A stretch of DNA of 64,000 nt from an uncultured Pseudomonadales bacterium (GTDB lineage: Bacteria; Pseudomonadota; Gammaproteobacteria; Pseudomonadales; Azotimanducaceae). Numbering within the stretch: the first letter of the stretch is position 1; the number at the start of each line of letters is the position of its first letter. Positions 8,879-16,971 of the stretch are shown here, piece by piece. The stretch is taken from NCBI GenBank assembly GCA_958296195.1, contig OY282455.1, positions 682,001 to 746,000 on the forward strand, in the 5' to 3' direction. The notes below the pieces were generated by a model. That model did no database searches. It worked only from the letters and a program-made list of their open reading frames with translations, and had not been told where the DNA came from. The position numbers and the translations under genes were made by a program.

Positions 8879-11224
8879 TTACTCCCAAGTGCGGGAAACT
8901 GTGATGCCGTAGCTGACCGGCTGCGCCAAGCCGCCGGCCGTGTAGGTCGCCCCTTCCGGGTCAACGCCCAAGAAGGTGTTGAACACGAAGCCCTCCAAGG
9001 CGCCGCCGATCTGGAAATTCAGCTCCTGCTCATTGGTGAGGTTCTTGCCCCAGACGGAGATGCGCCAGTTGTTGATGCTGTAGGAGACGTCGGCGTTCAG
9101 CTTGGCGTAATCGGTCAGCGGGGTGACGCCGACTTCCGCTGCTTCGTCCTGGCCGAAGGTCTTTTCGGAGCGGTAGGACCAGTTCAGGGCGAAAGCCAGC
9201 TCCCCTTGGCCGACCGCCACGGCGTACATGAGGTCCATATTGACGGCGTGCTTGGGCGTCTGCTCAATGCGGTTGCCGCTTAAGTCATCCTCGCCGCTCA
9301 CCAATTCGTCATAGACCGCATCGGTCAACGAGTAGCTCAGGCTGGCGGTCAGGTTTTGCGAGAGCAGCGCCGTCGCCTCCATCTCCAAGCCCTTGATGGT
9401 GGCCTTGCCGGCGTTCTGCTGCGAGGTGAACGGGAACCCGGCCTCGTTAACGGTGATGACGCCGGTCACCAAGTCCGTGTAGTCCGTGTAGTAGCCGGTG
9501 AGGTTGAACTGGGCGCGATTCTCCCAGAAGCGTGTCTTCACGCCGAGCTCGTAGTTGAGCGCGTACTCCGGGTCGTAGCCGCGCACCGCCGCCTCGGGGT
9601 TGGTGTCCACGGCGAAGCCGCCGGAGTTGTAGCCCCGGGCGATGGAGGCATATACAAAGAAGCTGTCGAAGCCGCCCCAGTCCTCCAACGTGAAGTCGTA
9701 GGTGGCCTTCGGGGTGAAGGCGGTCCAGGAATCCTTGTAGGTTACGTCGTAGGGCTGCAACGCAAAGGGGTTGAAGATGCCGTAGTCCCCATAGGTGAAG
9801 GAGCGGCCCTTGCGCTTGTCCTTGGTCCAGCGCATCCCGACGGTCAGGTTGGAGATGTCGTTCAGCGCCCAGCCGACTTGCCCGAACGCGGCGAAGCTGT
9901 TGGTATCGACGTCGGCCACGCCGCTGGTGTTGAAGCCGACCGGCTGGTTGGGCGAATCCGCCGGCGCCAGCAGGGTGTTGGCGCCGCCCGGCGGGCAGGC
10001 GCCGAACATTTCGCAATTGGCGTTGATCAGGGCGGTGTCCGACAGCGGATGCCACTGCGCCACGACATTGTTCAATTCATAACGCTCGATGTCCAAGTAG
10101 TACAGGCCCGTCGTGTAGGTGAGACGATCCGTCTGCCCGCTCAGGCGCAGTTCCTGGGAGAAGGTCGTGTCCTCTGGATAGCGATTGAACAGAATGTACA
10201 CCTCCGGGGCGCCGGCCGCCGCCTGGTCCGGCCCCTCCGCCTTGCTGTCGTTGGTGTGCCAAGCGGTGATTGAGGTGACGGTGGAGTTGGCCAGCCAGTC
10301 GGTGTCCCACTCCAGGCGCAACGTCGCGCCGTAGGCTTCCCGGTCGGTGCCGCCGTCGAAGGAGTTGGTGACCTTGTCGTCCTCGCCCACCAAGGTGTTG
10401 GGAATTAGATTGGGAACGTTGGAGCCTTCCAGAACGAAAAACGGAATGCCGCCCGAGTTGTCCTTCATGTAGCTGAAGGTCAGGTTCGCCTCCAGACCGG
10501 CGTCGGCAAAGTAGCGCAGCTTGCTGCGCATCGACCATTGGTCGATGTCGCCCATGTCATTGCCGGTGGTGAGGTTGTCGGCCCAGCCGTCGGTGTTCTC
10601 CGTCTTGACGGCCACGGAGCCGAACAGATTGTCCGCCAACGGGCCGCTGACCTTGCCTTTGAAGATCATCTGGTTCCAGCGGCCGTAGGTGAACTCCAAG
10701 GCGCCATCAACGTTTTCGTCCGGCTTCTCGGTGACCACGTTGATGGCCCCGCCCACCACGTTGCGCCCGAACAGGGTGCCTTGCGGGCCGCGCAGCACCT
10801 CGATGCGCTCCACGTCGAACAGATCCACGCCCATGTCCGAGCCGGCGTAGAACACCTCGTCGATGAAAAGGGAAACGCCGCTGTCTTCGCCGGCGGTGCT
10901 GCCGCCGCCGTTGCCGCGAATGAAAAGCTCCGGGTCGGAGCGATCCACCGTCTCGAACGCAAAGCCGACGACGCGGTTGCCCATTTCCTGAATGCCGTCG
11001 ATGCCGTAGTCTTCCAAATACTGGCCGTCCAAGGCGGTGACCGAGATGGGCGTAGTTTGCAGGTTGGTCTCCCGCTTCTCGGCGGTGACGATGATCTCCT
11101 CAAGGCCGTAGCCTGCGGGGGCCGAATCGTCCTGCGCCCAAGCCGAAGCCGCAACAAGCACGGCGCAAGCGCCCAGCCCCCTCAGCAGCAGATGCTGCAA
11201 AGCCAGTCTTTCCTTCCTGTTCAT
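8879..11224 (-). CDS. TonB-dependent outer-membrane receptor
   Basis: A 781-residue receptor. A signal peptide ending SAWAQ is followed by a TonB-box-like EEIIVTAEKRE, a plug with the typical GPQGTLFGRN and GGAINVVTEKP motifs, and a beta-barrel to the C-terminus (SYGITVSRTWE). It should take up a ligand across the outer membrane using TonB/ExbBD energy. The ATG at 11224 has AAGGAG upstream; the longer open frame to 11458 runs antisense-like over the neighbour's end and is not used. Set between three exported hydrolases and two amidohydrolases, it probably imports the substrate or products of those enzymes rather than a classic siderophore, but that is inference. Confidence 0.95.
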   Translation of the reverse strand: MNRKERLALQHLLLRGLGACAVLVAASAWAQDDSAPAGYGLEEIIVTAEKRETNLQTTPISVTALDGQYLEDYGIDGIQEMGNRVVGFAFETVDRSDPELFIRGNGGGSTAGEDSGVSLFIDEVFYAGSDMGVDLFDVERIEVLRGPQGTLFGRNVVGGAINVVTEKPDENVDGALEFTYGRWNQMIFKGKVSGPLADNLFGSVAVKTENTDGWADNLTTGNDMGDIDQWSMRSKLRYFADAGLEANLTFSYMKDNSGGIPFFVLEGSNVPNLIPNTLVGEDDKVTNSFDGGTDREAYGATLRLEWDTDWLANSTVTSITAWHTNDSKAEGPDQAAAGAPEVYILFNRYPEDTTFSQELRLSGQTDRLTYTTGLYYLDIERYELNNVVAQWHPLSDTALINANCEMFGACPPGGANTLLAPADSPNQPVGFNTSGVADVDTNSFAAFGQVGWALNDISNLTVGMRWTKDKRKGRSFTYGDYGIFNPFALQPYDVTYKDSWTAFTPKATYDFTLEDWGGFDSFFVYASIARGYNSGGFAVDTNPEAAVRGYDPEYALNYELGVKTRFWENRAQFNLTGYYTDYTDLVTGVITVNEAGFPFTSQQNAGKATIKGLEMEATALLSQNLTASLSYSLTDAVYDELVSGEDDLSGNRIEQTPKHAVNMDLMYAVAVGQGELAFALNWSYRSEKTFGQDEAAEVGVTPLTDYAKLNADVSYSINNWRISVWGKNLTNEQELNFQIGGALEGFVFNTFLGVDPEGATYTAGGLAQPVSYGITVSRTWE

Positions 11225-11264
11225 TGTCCGTCTCTCCTTGCAGGTTCTCAAATGTTTTTGGCGC

Positions 11265-12797
11265 TCAACCGTTCTCCGCCAAAGGCGGGGATTCGGCATC
11301 CGCCGAGCTAGGCTGCCGCCTCTGCAAGCCCATCGACTCCACGGCCACCGCGGCGGCCTTGCCGAAGGCGTAGGAATTGCAGTGGTGCGACTGCTCCATG
11401 TGCCAGCGCCGATTCGCCGCCGGCTCGATGCGATTGAAGATTTGCATGAAATGGCCAAGCAGGGAGAACTCGTCCCCTGGCTCGAAGGCGGTCTGCCCCA
11501 TGTAGGTGGCGGTGGCGCCGCCCACGTCCACCAAAAGGTCCACGCGGTGGTCGAAGTTCCAGTCCACCTCCTGCATCAGGCCATAGCTGCTGTTGTCGAA
11601 GTCCGCGTAGCGCTCCGTGCCGGGCTCGCCGATGTTGCAGGCGTTGGCCGCATGCATGTGGTTGACGGCGGACTCGTACAGACGGCTGGCAAACTCGAAT
11701 TCGCCGTTGGCGATGACGCCGGGCAGCTTGCAGAAGTTGCCCTCGCCGCCGCATTCCTCGTCGGCGGCGCAGGCGGTGGCGCCATCGGCGGCGCAGAAGC
11801 CCCGTTCGTAGGTGGTGGGCAGGTTGCAGGCGCGATGCACGTCCCAGAAGAAGGGGCCGCCGGTGAAGGATTGGTAGTCGATGATGTCGTCCAGGCCGTG
11901 GAACAGCACCGGCCCGATGATGGCGTTGGTGCCCATGCTGCAGGCCATGGCGCCGAAGGCGGGTTCGCCGGCCATTTCCTCGTGAATCCACGCCATGATG
12001 GCGGCGACGCGACGCGTGGTCTCGCGGATGTTGGAGCCTTCGGGCTGGGTGCGGGTCAGAAAGCCCCAGCCTTCGGATTCGCCGGATTCGGGATCCAGGG
12101 AGAAGCGGAAGCCATCCGCCCAGCGCACCATCGCCGTGCGCACTTCGGCGCGCTGTTCGAGATCCTTGGCGGTGAGCACGGACCACTGGGTGCCGCCGCC
12201 GCCATCCTGCAGGTAAATCAGCGGGGCGTCCCGATAGCCATCGTCCGACCAGGACAGGTAGCCGCCCATTTGGTCCGCAACGAAGGCCAGCATCGGCTTG
12301 GACCGCTCCGGGTCGCGCCCATGCGTCACCACCATCTCCAGCTCAGGGCTTTGCACTCCTTCCGGACCTTCGCCGCCCGAGGACAGCACTTCGCCCGTTT
12401 CCGGGTCAATGGCCTCCAGGGGAACGGGTCCCGAGCCGAAGTTCCGGGTGGGAACGGCGCATTGCGCATAATCGGCGCAGATCTCCTTGCAGCTGTAGCG
12501 CACCCAGTAGTCCGGCATCCAGCCGCCCGGTGCGGTGGCCGGTTCGCCTTGCTCGACATGGAAGGCGGAGGCGGGATCCATCGGGTCCGGGATGGCGCAG
12601 ATCTGCACCAAGCCCTCTAAGGGAGAGGTGGCCGGCGACGCATCGGCGACGGCGGCTTCCGACGCCGGCGCGGTCTCCTGCATCGGTGCAGGCGCTTCGG
12701 GTGCTTGGCCATCGCAGGCCGCCAGCAGCCCCAACAGTGCCAAGGGCAGCGCCTTAAGGCACCATCTTGTTGGAGCTTTGAATCCATATTCAATCAT
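11265..12797 (-). CDS. exported alpha/beta-hydrolase-like lipoprotein, paralogue 1 of 3
   Basis: About 510 residues. The N-terminus ends in LLGLLAACDG, a lipobox, followed by a Pro/Ala-rich linker. The core keeps an oxyanion-type Gly run (YLQDGGGG), a nucleophile-elbow-like ACSMGTNA with Ser in the GxSxG position, and a late His in QSHHCNSY. These suggest an alpha/beta-hydrolase, although I do not recognise a named family. Cysteines come in two clusters, CKEICADYAQC near the start and CAADGATACAADEEC in the middle, fitting disulfides in an exported enzyme. The ATG at 12797 has GGAGAG upstream. It is the third gene of the operon and a clear paralogue of the next two upstream genes. Confidence 0.8.
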   Translation of the reverse strand: MIEYGFKAPTRWCLKALPLALLGLLAACDGQAPEAPAPMQETAPASEAAVADASPATSPLEGLVQICAIPDPMDPASAFHVEQGEPATAPGGWMPDYWVRYSCKEICADYAQCAVPTRNFGSGPVPLEAIDPETGEVLSSGGEGPEGVQSPELEMVVTHGRDPERSKPMLAFVADQMGGYLSWSDDGYRDAPLIYLQDGGGGTQWSVLTAKDLEQRAEVRTAMVRWADGFRFSLDPESGESEGWGFLTRTQPEGSNIRETTRRVAAIMAWIHEEMAGEPAFGAMACSMGTNAIIGPVLFHGLDDIIDYQSFTGGPFFWDVHRACNLPTTYERGFCAADGATACAADEECGGEGNFCKLPGVIANGEFEFASRLYESAVNHMHAANACNIGEPGTERYADFDNSSYGLMQEVDWNFDHRVDLLVDVGGATATYMGQTAFEPGDEFSLLGHFMQIFNRIEPAANRRWHMEQSHHCNSYAFGKAAAVAVESMGLQRRQPSSADAESPPLAENG

Positions 12798-14136
12798 TGC
12801 GTCTCTCCAGGCCATAGCGTTTTTTGGCGGCCGCGGGACGTAGGCGGGGCTTCAGCCCCATACCTTCAATGGCGATCCGCACGGCATCGCCATTGTCGAA
12901 CGCCCGGCAGTGGTGGGAGTCGCCGAAGGCGTGCCAGCGGCGGTTCTCCGGCGGTTCAATCCGATTGTATATCTGCATGAAGTGGCCGAGCAACGCCGCT
13001 TCATCGCCGCCTTCCAGCTCCCCGTCTATGGGGAAACCGCCCACATCGACCACGAAGTCCGTCCGGTGGTCGATGCGCCAGTCCGCCCCGGCGCGGAAGC
13101 CGAAGCTGCCTTCGTCAAAGGCCGGATCGCGGGGCGCGTCGGGATTGGCCGACGATTGCAGTATCTGACAGTTTTGGGTGGCGTAAACATGGTTGATGAC
13201 CGACTCGTAAAGCCATTCCTCGCCTTGCTCAATGGACTTGGGATAGCGGCAAAAACTGTTGTTGTCCACATCCGCACCCGGACAATCCACATCGTTGGCG
13301 CAGCGGGTGACGCCGTCCAGACTGCAATAACCGTGGTCATAGGCGCCCACGCCGCAGGCGCGGTTGATGTCCCAGAAGAACGGGCCGCCGGTGACCAGTT
13401 GGTAGTCGATGGCGTCGTCCAGCCCGTCCCAAACCACGGGGCCGAAAATGGCGTTGGTACCCATGCTGCACGACATGGTGCCAAATGGCTGGCCCTCCGC
13501 TAGGTTGGCCTGCACCCAAGCCAACAGCGCCGCCACCCTGGAGATCATGTTGGGGACGCTGGACGGTGCCGCCGAGGTGCGCGTCAGGTAGCCCCAGCCC
13601 TCCCAACCGGGGGGCCAGGGGATGTCGAAGACGAAGCCGTCCTGCCAATCCGCCATGACGGTGCGCACCTGCGCCTTGTGCTCGAGAAAATCCGCCGTGT
13701 CGGTGGGGAAGTAGGAACCGCCGCCGCCGTGCTGAATGAACATCAGCGGTTCCGCTTCAAAGCCGTCGGCGGTCCAAGCCAAATGCCCGCCCATGCCGTC
13801 CACCACAAAGGCTAGAGATGGCTTGGGCAGGCTGGACTGGCGAAAGTGGGAGAGTTCCTGCCCGCTGTTGCGCTGCACCGCCGGCGCCGTGCATTGCCGC
13901 CAGTCCGCGCAGACTTGGCGGCAGGCGTAGCGCACCCAATAGTCGCCGTGCTCATTCGGTTCGCCCTTGGTGACCGCAAAGGCGGAGGAAGGTGCCTGCG
14001 GATCGGCAACTTCGCAAATCTGGATGCGCTGGGCCAGCGCATCAAGGGAAGCCGCGCCGCCCGTGCTCGCCGCCAACAGGGACGCCGCCGCTGCGAGCCA
14101 CCTTGAGAAGCTGGCCAGCCGGGTCAAAACTCCCAA
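12790..14136 (-). CDS. exported alpha/beta-hydrolase-like protein, paralogue 2 of 3
   Basis: About 448 residues, sharing with its two neighbours the QHGGGG, SCSMGTNA and DSHHCRAF motifs and the two Cys clusters (CRQVCADWRQC; CSLDGVTRCANDVDC). The likely start is TTG at 14136: it follows AGGAGG at ideal spacing and gives a clean signal peptide (LAAAASLLAASTGGAA). A GTG at 14166 overlapping the upstream stop is the alternative. Unlike the other two it has no lipobox Cys and is probably soluble in the periplasm or secreted. Its end overlaps the start of the next gene by 8 bp, which implies translational coupling. Confidence 0.8.
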   Translation of the reverse strand: MGVLTRLASFSRWLAAAASLLAASTGGAASLDALAQRIQICEVADPQAPSSAFAVTKGEPNEHGDYWVRYACRQVCADWRQCTAPAVQRNSGQELSHFRQSSLPKPSLAFVVDGMGGHLAWTADGFEAEPLMFIQHGGGGSYFPTDTADFLEHKAQVRTVMADWQDGFVFDIPWPPGWEGWGYLTRTSAAPSSVPNMISRVAALLAWVQANLAEGQPFGTMSCSMGTNAIFGPVVWDGLDDAIDYQLVTGGPFFWDINRACGVGAYDHGYCSLDGVTRCANDVDCPGADVDNNSFCRYPKSIEQGEEWLYESVINHVYATQNCQILQSSANPDAPRDPAFDEGSFGFRAGADWRIDHRTDFVVDVGGFPIDGELEGGDEAALLGHFMQIYNRIEPPENRRWHAFGDSHHCRAFDNGDAVRIAIEGMGLKPRLRPAAAKKRYGLERRND

Positions 14137-14165
14137 GCGCAGTCCTCCTCTTTGCGTCAGAGACA

Positions 14166-15527
14166 CTAGCGCCTCTCCAACTCCATGCCGTCGATGACCA
14201 GCCCGATGCTCCAGCCCTTGTCGAAGGATTGGCAGTGGTAGGAGTTGTGGAACGCCGTCCAATGCCGATTCCTGGCTGGCCTGATGGCGTTGAAGATGGG
14301 GAAGAAGTGGCCCATTTGGGAATAGGAGTCGTCCCGTTCCCCATCAAGCTCGTTCTTGCCGCCCAAGTCCACCACCAAGTCGATCTCGTGGTCCACCTCC
14401 CAATCGCCCTCGGTGAAGGCCATGCTGTTCTCGTCAAAGGGCGGATAGGGTTCCGCGTTGTTCTCCACATCCAAAATATGGCAGGCGTCCGTGGCCAGCG
14501 GGTGGTTGGCGAACGCCTCGTAGAGAAACTCGTCCCCCGAGCCCATGACGCTGGTGAAGTCGCAGTAGTTGCCTTGGCCGCCGCATTGGCCGTTTTCGGT
14601 GCAGCGGGTCACGCCGTCGTTGGCGCAGTAGCCCAGATCGTGTTGGCGGCGCCCGCAGCCGGCGTTGATGTCCCAGATGAAGGGGCCGCCGGTCAGCAAC
14701 TGATAGTCGATGATTTCGTCCAATCCGTACCAATAGACCGGGCCGAAGGTGGCGTTGGTGCCCACGCTGCAGGCGGCGGTGCCGAACAGGCCGCCGCCGG
14801 TTAGGTGCTCGTGCGTCCAGGCGATGACGGCCGCCATGCGCCGCGTGAGCTTTTTGTGGCCGGCCGGTGCCGGGCTCGGTCGGGTCAGCCAGCCCCAGCC
14901 TTCATCACCGGTGATGTAGGTGGTGGAGATCACGAAGCCGTCCGCCCAGGCGGACATCGCCGTGCGCACGTTGGTTTGCGCCTCCAGCATGTCGGCGACC
15001 TGGGGCAGGTAGTCGGTGCCGCCACCGCCGGATTGCAGGAAGATGGTCTTGTCGTTGGCGGCGTCATCGGTGCTGAACGCCAAGTGGCCGCCCATGCCGT
15101 CCACCACAAAGGCGATTTGCCGCTTGGGCAGGCCGGTTTGGCGGCTGTGCTCAATGACTTCGCCGCTCCTTGGATCGTAGGCATCCGCGGTGCATTGGCG
15201 CCAATCCGCACAGGCTTGGGCGCAGGCGTAGCGAACCCAATAGTCGCCATCTTCGTTCGGTTCGCCTCGTTCGACCGCAAAGGCCAACCCTGGATCCGTT
15301 GGTTCGGGAATTTCGCAGACTTGCAGCAAGCCGGCCAGTTCCGCTGGGCTAAGGGCGGCACCGGTTGCAGGCACCTTGATGGCGGCGCTCTCGGCGGGAG
15401 CTTCGGCGGCTGCCGACGGCCCCTTGCTGGCGCTTGGCTGCTCCGCTCCGCAAGCCGACAGCAGGAAAATCCACAAAGCCCCGACAATGGCCTTTCCCAA
15501 AACTGAACCTCTTATCACCATCGTCAT
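14166..15527 (-). CDS. exported alpha/beta-hydrolase-like lipoprotein, paralogue 3 of 3, first gene of the operon
   Basis: About 453 residues with a lipoprotein signal ending LLSACG. It carries the family motifs LQSGGGG, ACSVGTNA and NSYHCQSF and the Cys clusters CAQACADWRQC and CANDGVTRCTENGQC. It is co-linear with the two following paralogues along its length apart from the linker after the lipobox. ATG 15527 was chosen because the signal peptide starts there; the frame is open further upstream to 15590, past the promoter's expected start site. As promoter-proximal gene it should be the most expressed of the three. The reaction is unknown; ester or amide hydrolysis is the family expectation. 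Confidence 0.8.
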   Translation of the reverse strand: MTMVIRGSVLGKAIVGALWIFLLSACGAEQPSASKGPSAAAEAPAESAAIKVPATGAALSPAELAGLLQVCEIPEPTDPGLAFAVERGEPNEDGDYWVRYACAQACADWRQCTADAYDPRSGEVIEHSRQTGLPKRQIAFVVDGMGGHLAFSTDDAANDKTIFLQSGGGGTDYLPQVADMLEAQTNVRTAMSAWADGFVISTTYITGDEGWGWLTRPSPAPAGHKKLTRRMAAVIAWTHEHLTGGGLFGTAACSVGTNATFGPVYWYGLDEIIDYQLLTGGPFIWDINAGCGRRQHDLGYCANDGVTRCTENGQCGGQGNYCDFTSVMGSGDEFLYEAFANHPLATDACHILDVENNAEPYPPFDENSMAFTEGDWEVDHEIDLVVDLGGKNELDGERDDSYSQMGHFFPIFNAIRPARNRHWTAFHNSYHCQSFDKGWSIGLVIDGMELERR

Positions 15528-15580
15528 CGTGCTTCCCCGGAAGTCCTCAATCGACCCCAATATGCTACTGCCACGCCAGT

Positions 15581-15608
15581 AAAATATCACAGCCGATTAG
15601 ATTGTCAA
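15581..15608 (-). promoter_or_regulatory. sigma-70-like promoter of the hydrolase/receptor operon
   Basis: On the minus strand a perfect -35 TTGACA (15608-15603) is separated by 16 bases from TATTTT (15586-15581), a 4/6 match to the -10 consensus. Transcription would start near 15574, giving a leader of about 47 bases before ATG 15527. It lies in the 163-bp gap to the divergent bolA-like gene. Confidence 0.55.
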
Positions 15609-15690
15609 CACCCGACCACCATTCTATCTTGTTCCGGAAAGTCTGGTGCGGCGTCGCCGCCGACGCAGGTTCCAAGGAGGTTCAACAGGC

Positions 15691-16059
15691 ATGTCCGTCG
15701 CCGCAAGCATCGAGCGCAAACTGGTCCAAGGGTTGAATTTGATGCATCTTGAGGTCGTCAACGAGAGCGGCAACCACAATGTTCCGCCGGGCGCCGAGTC
15801 GCACTTCAAGGTGGTGGTCGTGGCCGGCGAATTCGATGGCGAACGCCGGCTCGCGCGGCATCGGCGCATCAATGCCTTGCTTGCGGAGGAACTGGCCGGG
15901 GAGGTTCACGCCTTGGCCATTCATGCCTACACTGCGGAGGAATGGCGGCGGCGCTTTGGCGCGGCGCCGCTGTCGCCGCCGTGCTTGGGCGGGGAAAAGC
16001 GCGCATCGACGCCGGGGAACAGCCTTAGGGCGCCCACAACCGACCGGGGCGAATCCTGA
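15691..16059 (+). CDS. bolA: BolA-family protein
   Basis: A 122-residue protein whose first ~90 residues match BolA: MSVAASIERKL, then HLEVVNESGNHNVPPGAESH, then RHRRINALLAEELAGEVHAL and AYTAEEW. BolA proteins partner monothiol glutaredoxins in Fe-S/iron handling and influence cell shape and biofilm. The C-terminal ~30 residues are an extra tail. AAGGAGG ten bases before ATG 15691 fixes the start and rejects the Arg-rich upstream extension. It is followed at once by trhO, and is divergent from the hydrolase operon. Confidence 0.93.
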   Translation: MSVAASIERKLVQGLNLMHLEVVNESGNHNVPPGAESHFKVVVVAGEFDGERRLARHRRINALLAEELAGEVHALAIHAYTAEEWRRRFGAAPLSPPCLGGEKRASTPGNSLRAPTTDRGES

Positions 16060-16103
16060 CCATGGGCCATTCGGGGGCTGCGCCGAGCTCGGCAGGGGGA
16101 GCA

Positions 16104-16919
16104 ATGGAAGTCGCCGCCTTCTACCGCTTTGTGGACCTTGACGACCTTGAGGCGCTGCGCTTCAGCCTGCACGCCCGCGCCGCCGACCTAGGGCTCAAGG
16201 GCACCGTCTTGCTGGCGGCGGAAGGCGTGAACGGCGGGCTGTGCGGCGGGCGAGCGCAGCTTGACGCCTGGCTGGACGAACTGCGTCTGGACGAGCGTTT
16301 CCGCGGCCTGCCGGTTTCCTATTCCTCTGCGGCCCTTGGCAATCCGGTCTTTGCTCGGCTGAAGGTGCGGGTGCAGCCGGAAATCGTCAGTTTCGGCCAG
16401 CCCAACTGCCATCCGGCTGACCGGGCTGGAACGCCGGTCGATGGGGTGGATTGGAATGCTCTTCTGGACGACCCCGAAGTCGTCGTGGTCGATGTGCGCA
16501 ACCGTTACGAGATCGCCATTGGCGCATTTCCCGACAGCTTGGACCCCGGCACCAGCGCCTTCCGCGAATTTCCCAGCTTTGTGCGGCGGGCGCTGGACCC
16601 CGCTAGAGACCGCTCAGTGGCCTTGTACTGCACCGGCGGCATTCGCTGCGAAAAGGCGTCCGCGCATCTCCTGAACCAAGGTTTTGAGAACGTCCATCAA
16701 CTCAACGGCGGCATTCTTGGCTATCTGGCGAATGCGCCCGACTCGGAAAACCGCTGGCAAGGCGAGTGCTTTGTGTTCGATCAGCGGGTGTCCGTGGACC
16801 GCCAATTCCGCCAAGGACGGCATCGGCTATGCCCGGCTTGCGGCCAGCCCCTTGGCCTTGGGGATGCGCGGTTGGCCCAATGTGGGCAGGGCACCGCCTG
16901 CCCGGTCTGCTGCGACTAA
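16104..16919 (+). CDS. trhO: tRNA uridine(34) hydroxylase TrhO (rhodanese-domain protein)
   Basis: About 271 residues. An N-terminal acylphosphatase-like part (TVLLAAEGVNGGLCGG) precedes a rhodanese domain (VVVVDVRNRYEIAIGAFP) with the active-site loop CTGGIRCEK. This is the YceA/TrhO layout, which makes 5-hydroxyuridine at the tRNA wobble position using molecular oxygen. A C-terminal Cys pair (CPACGQ, CPVCCD) closes the protein, as in many TrhO. The ATG at 16104 has GGGGGAG just upstream; a start at 16062 is possible but adds a Gly/Ala/Ser-rich extension. Confidence 0.93.
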   Translation: MEVAAFYRFVDLDDLEALRFSLHARAADLGLKGTVLLAAEGVNGGLCGGRAQLDAWLDELRLDERFRGLPVSYSSAALGNPVFARLKVRVQPEIVSFGQPNCHPADRAGTPVDGVDWNALLDDPEVVVVDVRNRYEIAIGAFPDSLDPGTSAFREFPSFVRRALDPARDRSVALYCTGGIRCEKASAHLLNQGFENVHQLNGGILGYLANAPDSENRWQGECFVFDQRVSVDRQFRQGRHRLCPACGQPLGLGDARLAQCGQGTACPVCCD

Positions 16920-16971
16920 CCAAACGGCGCTAGGGGCAGCCGAGGCAAGCAGTCAGGATTCGCCCTCAAAA

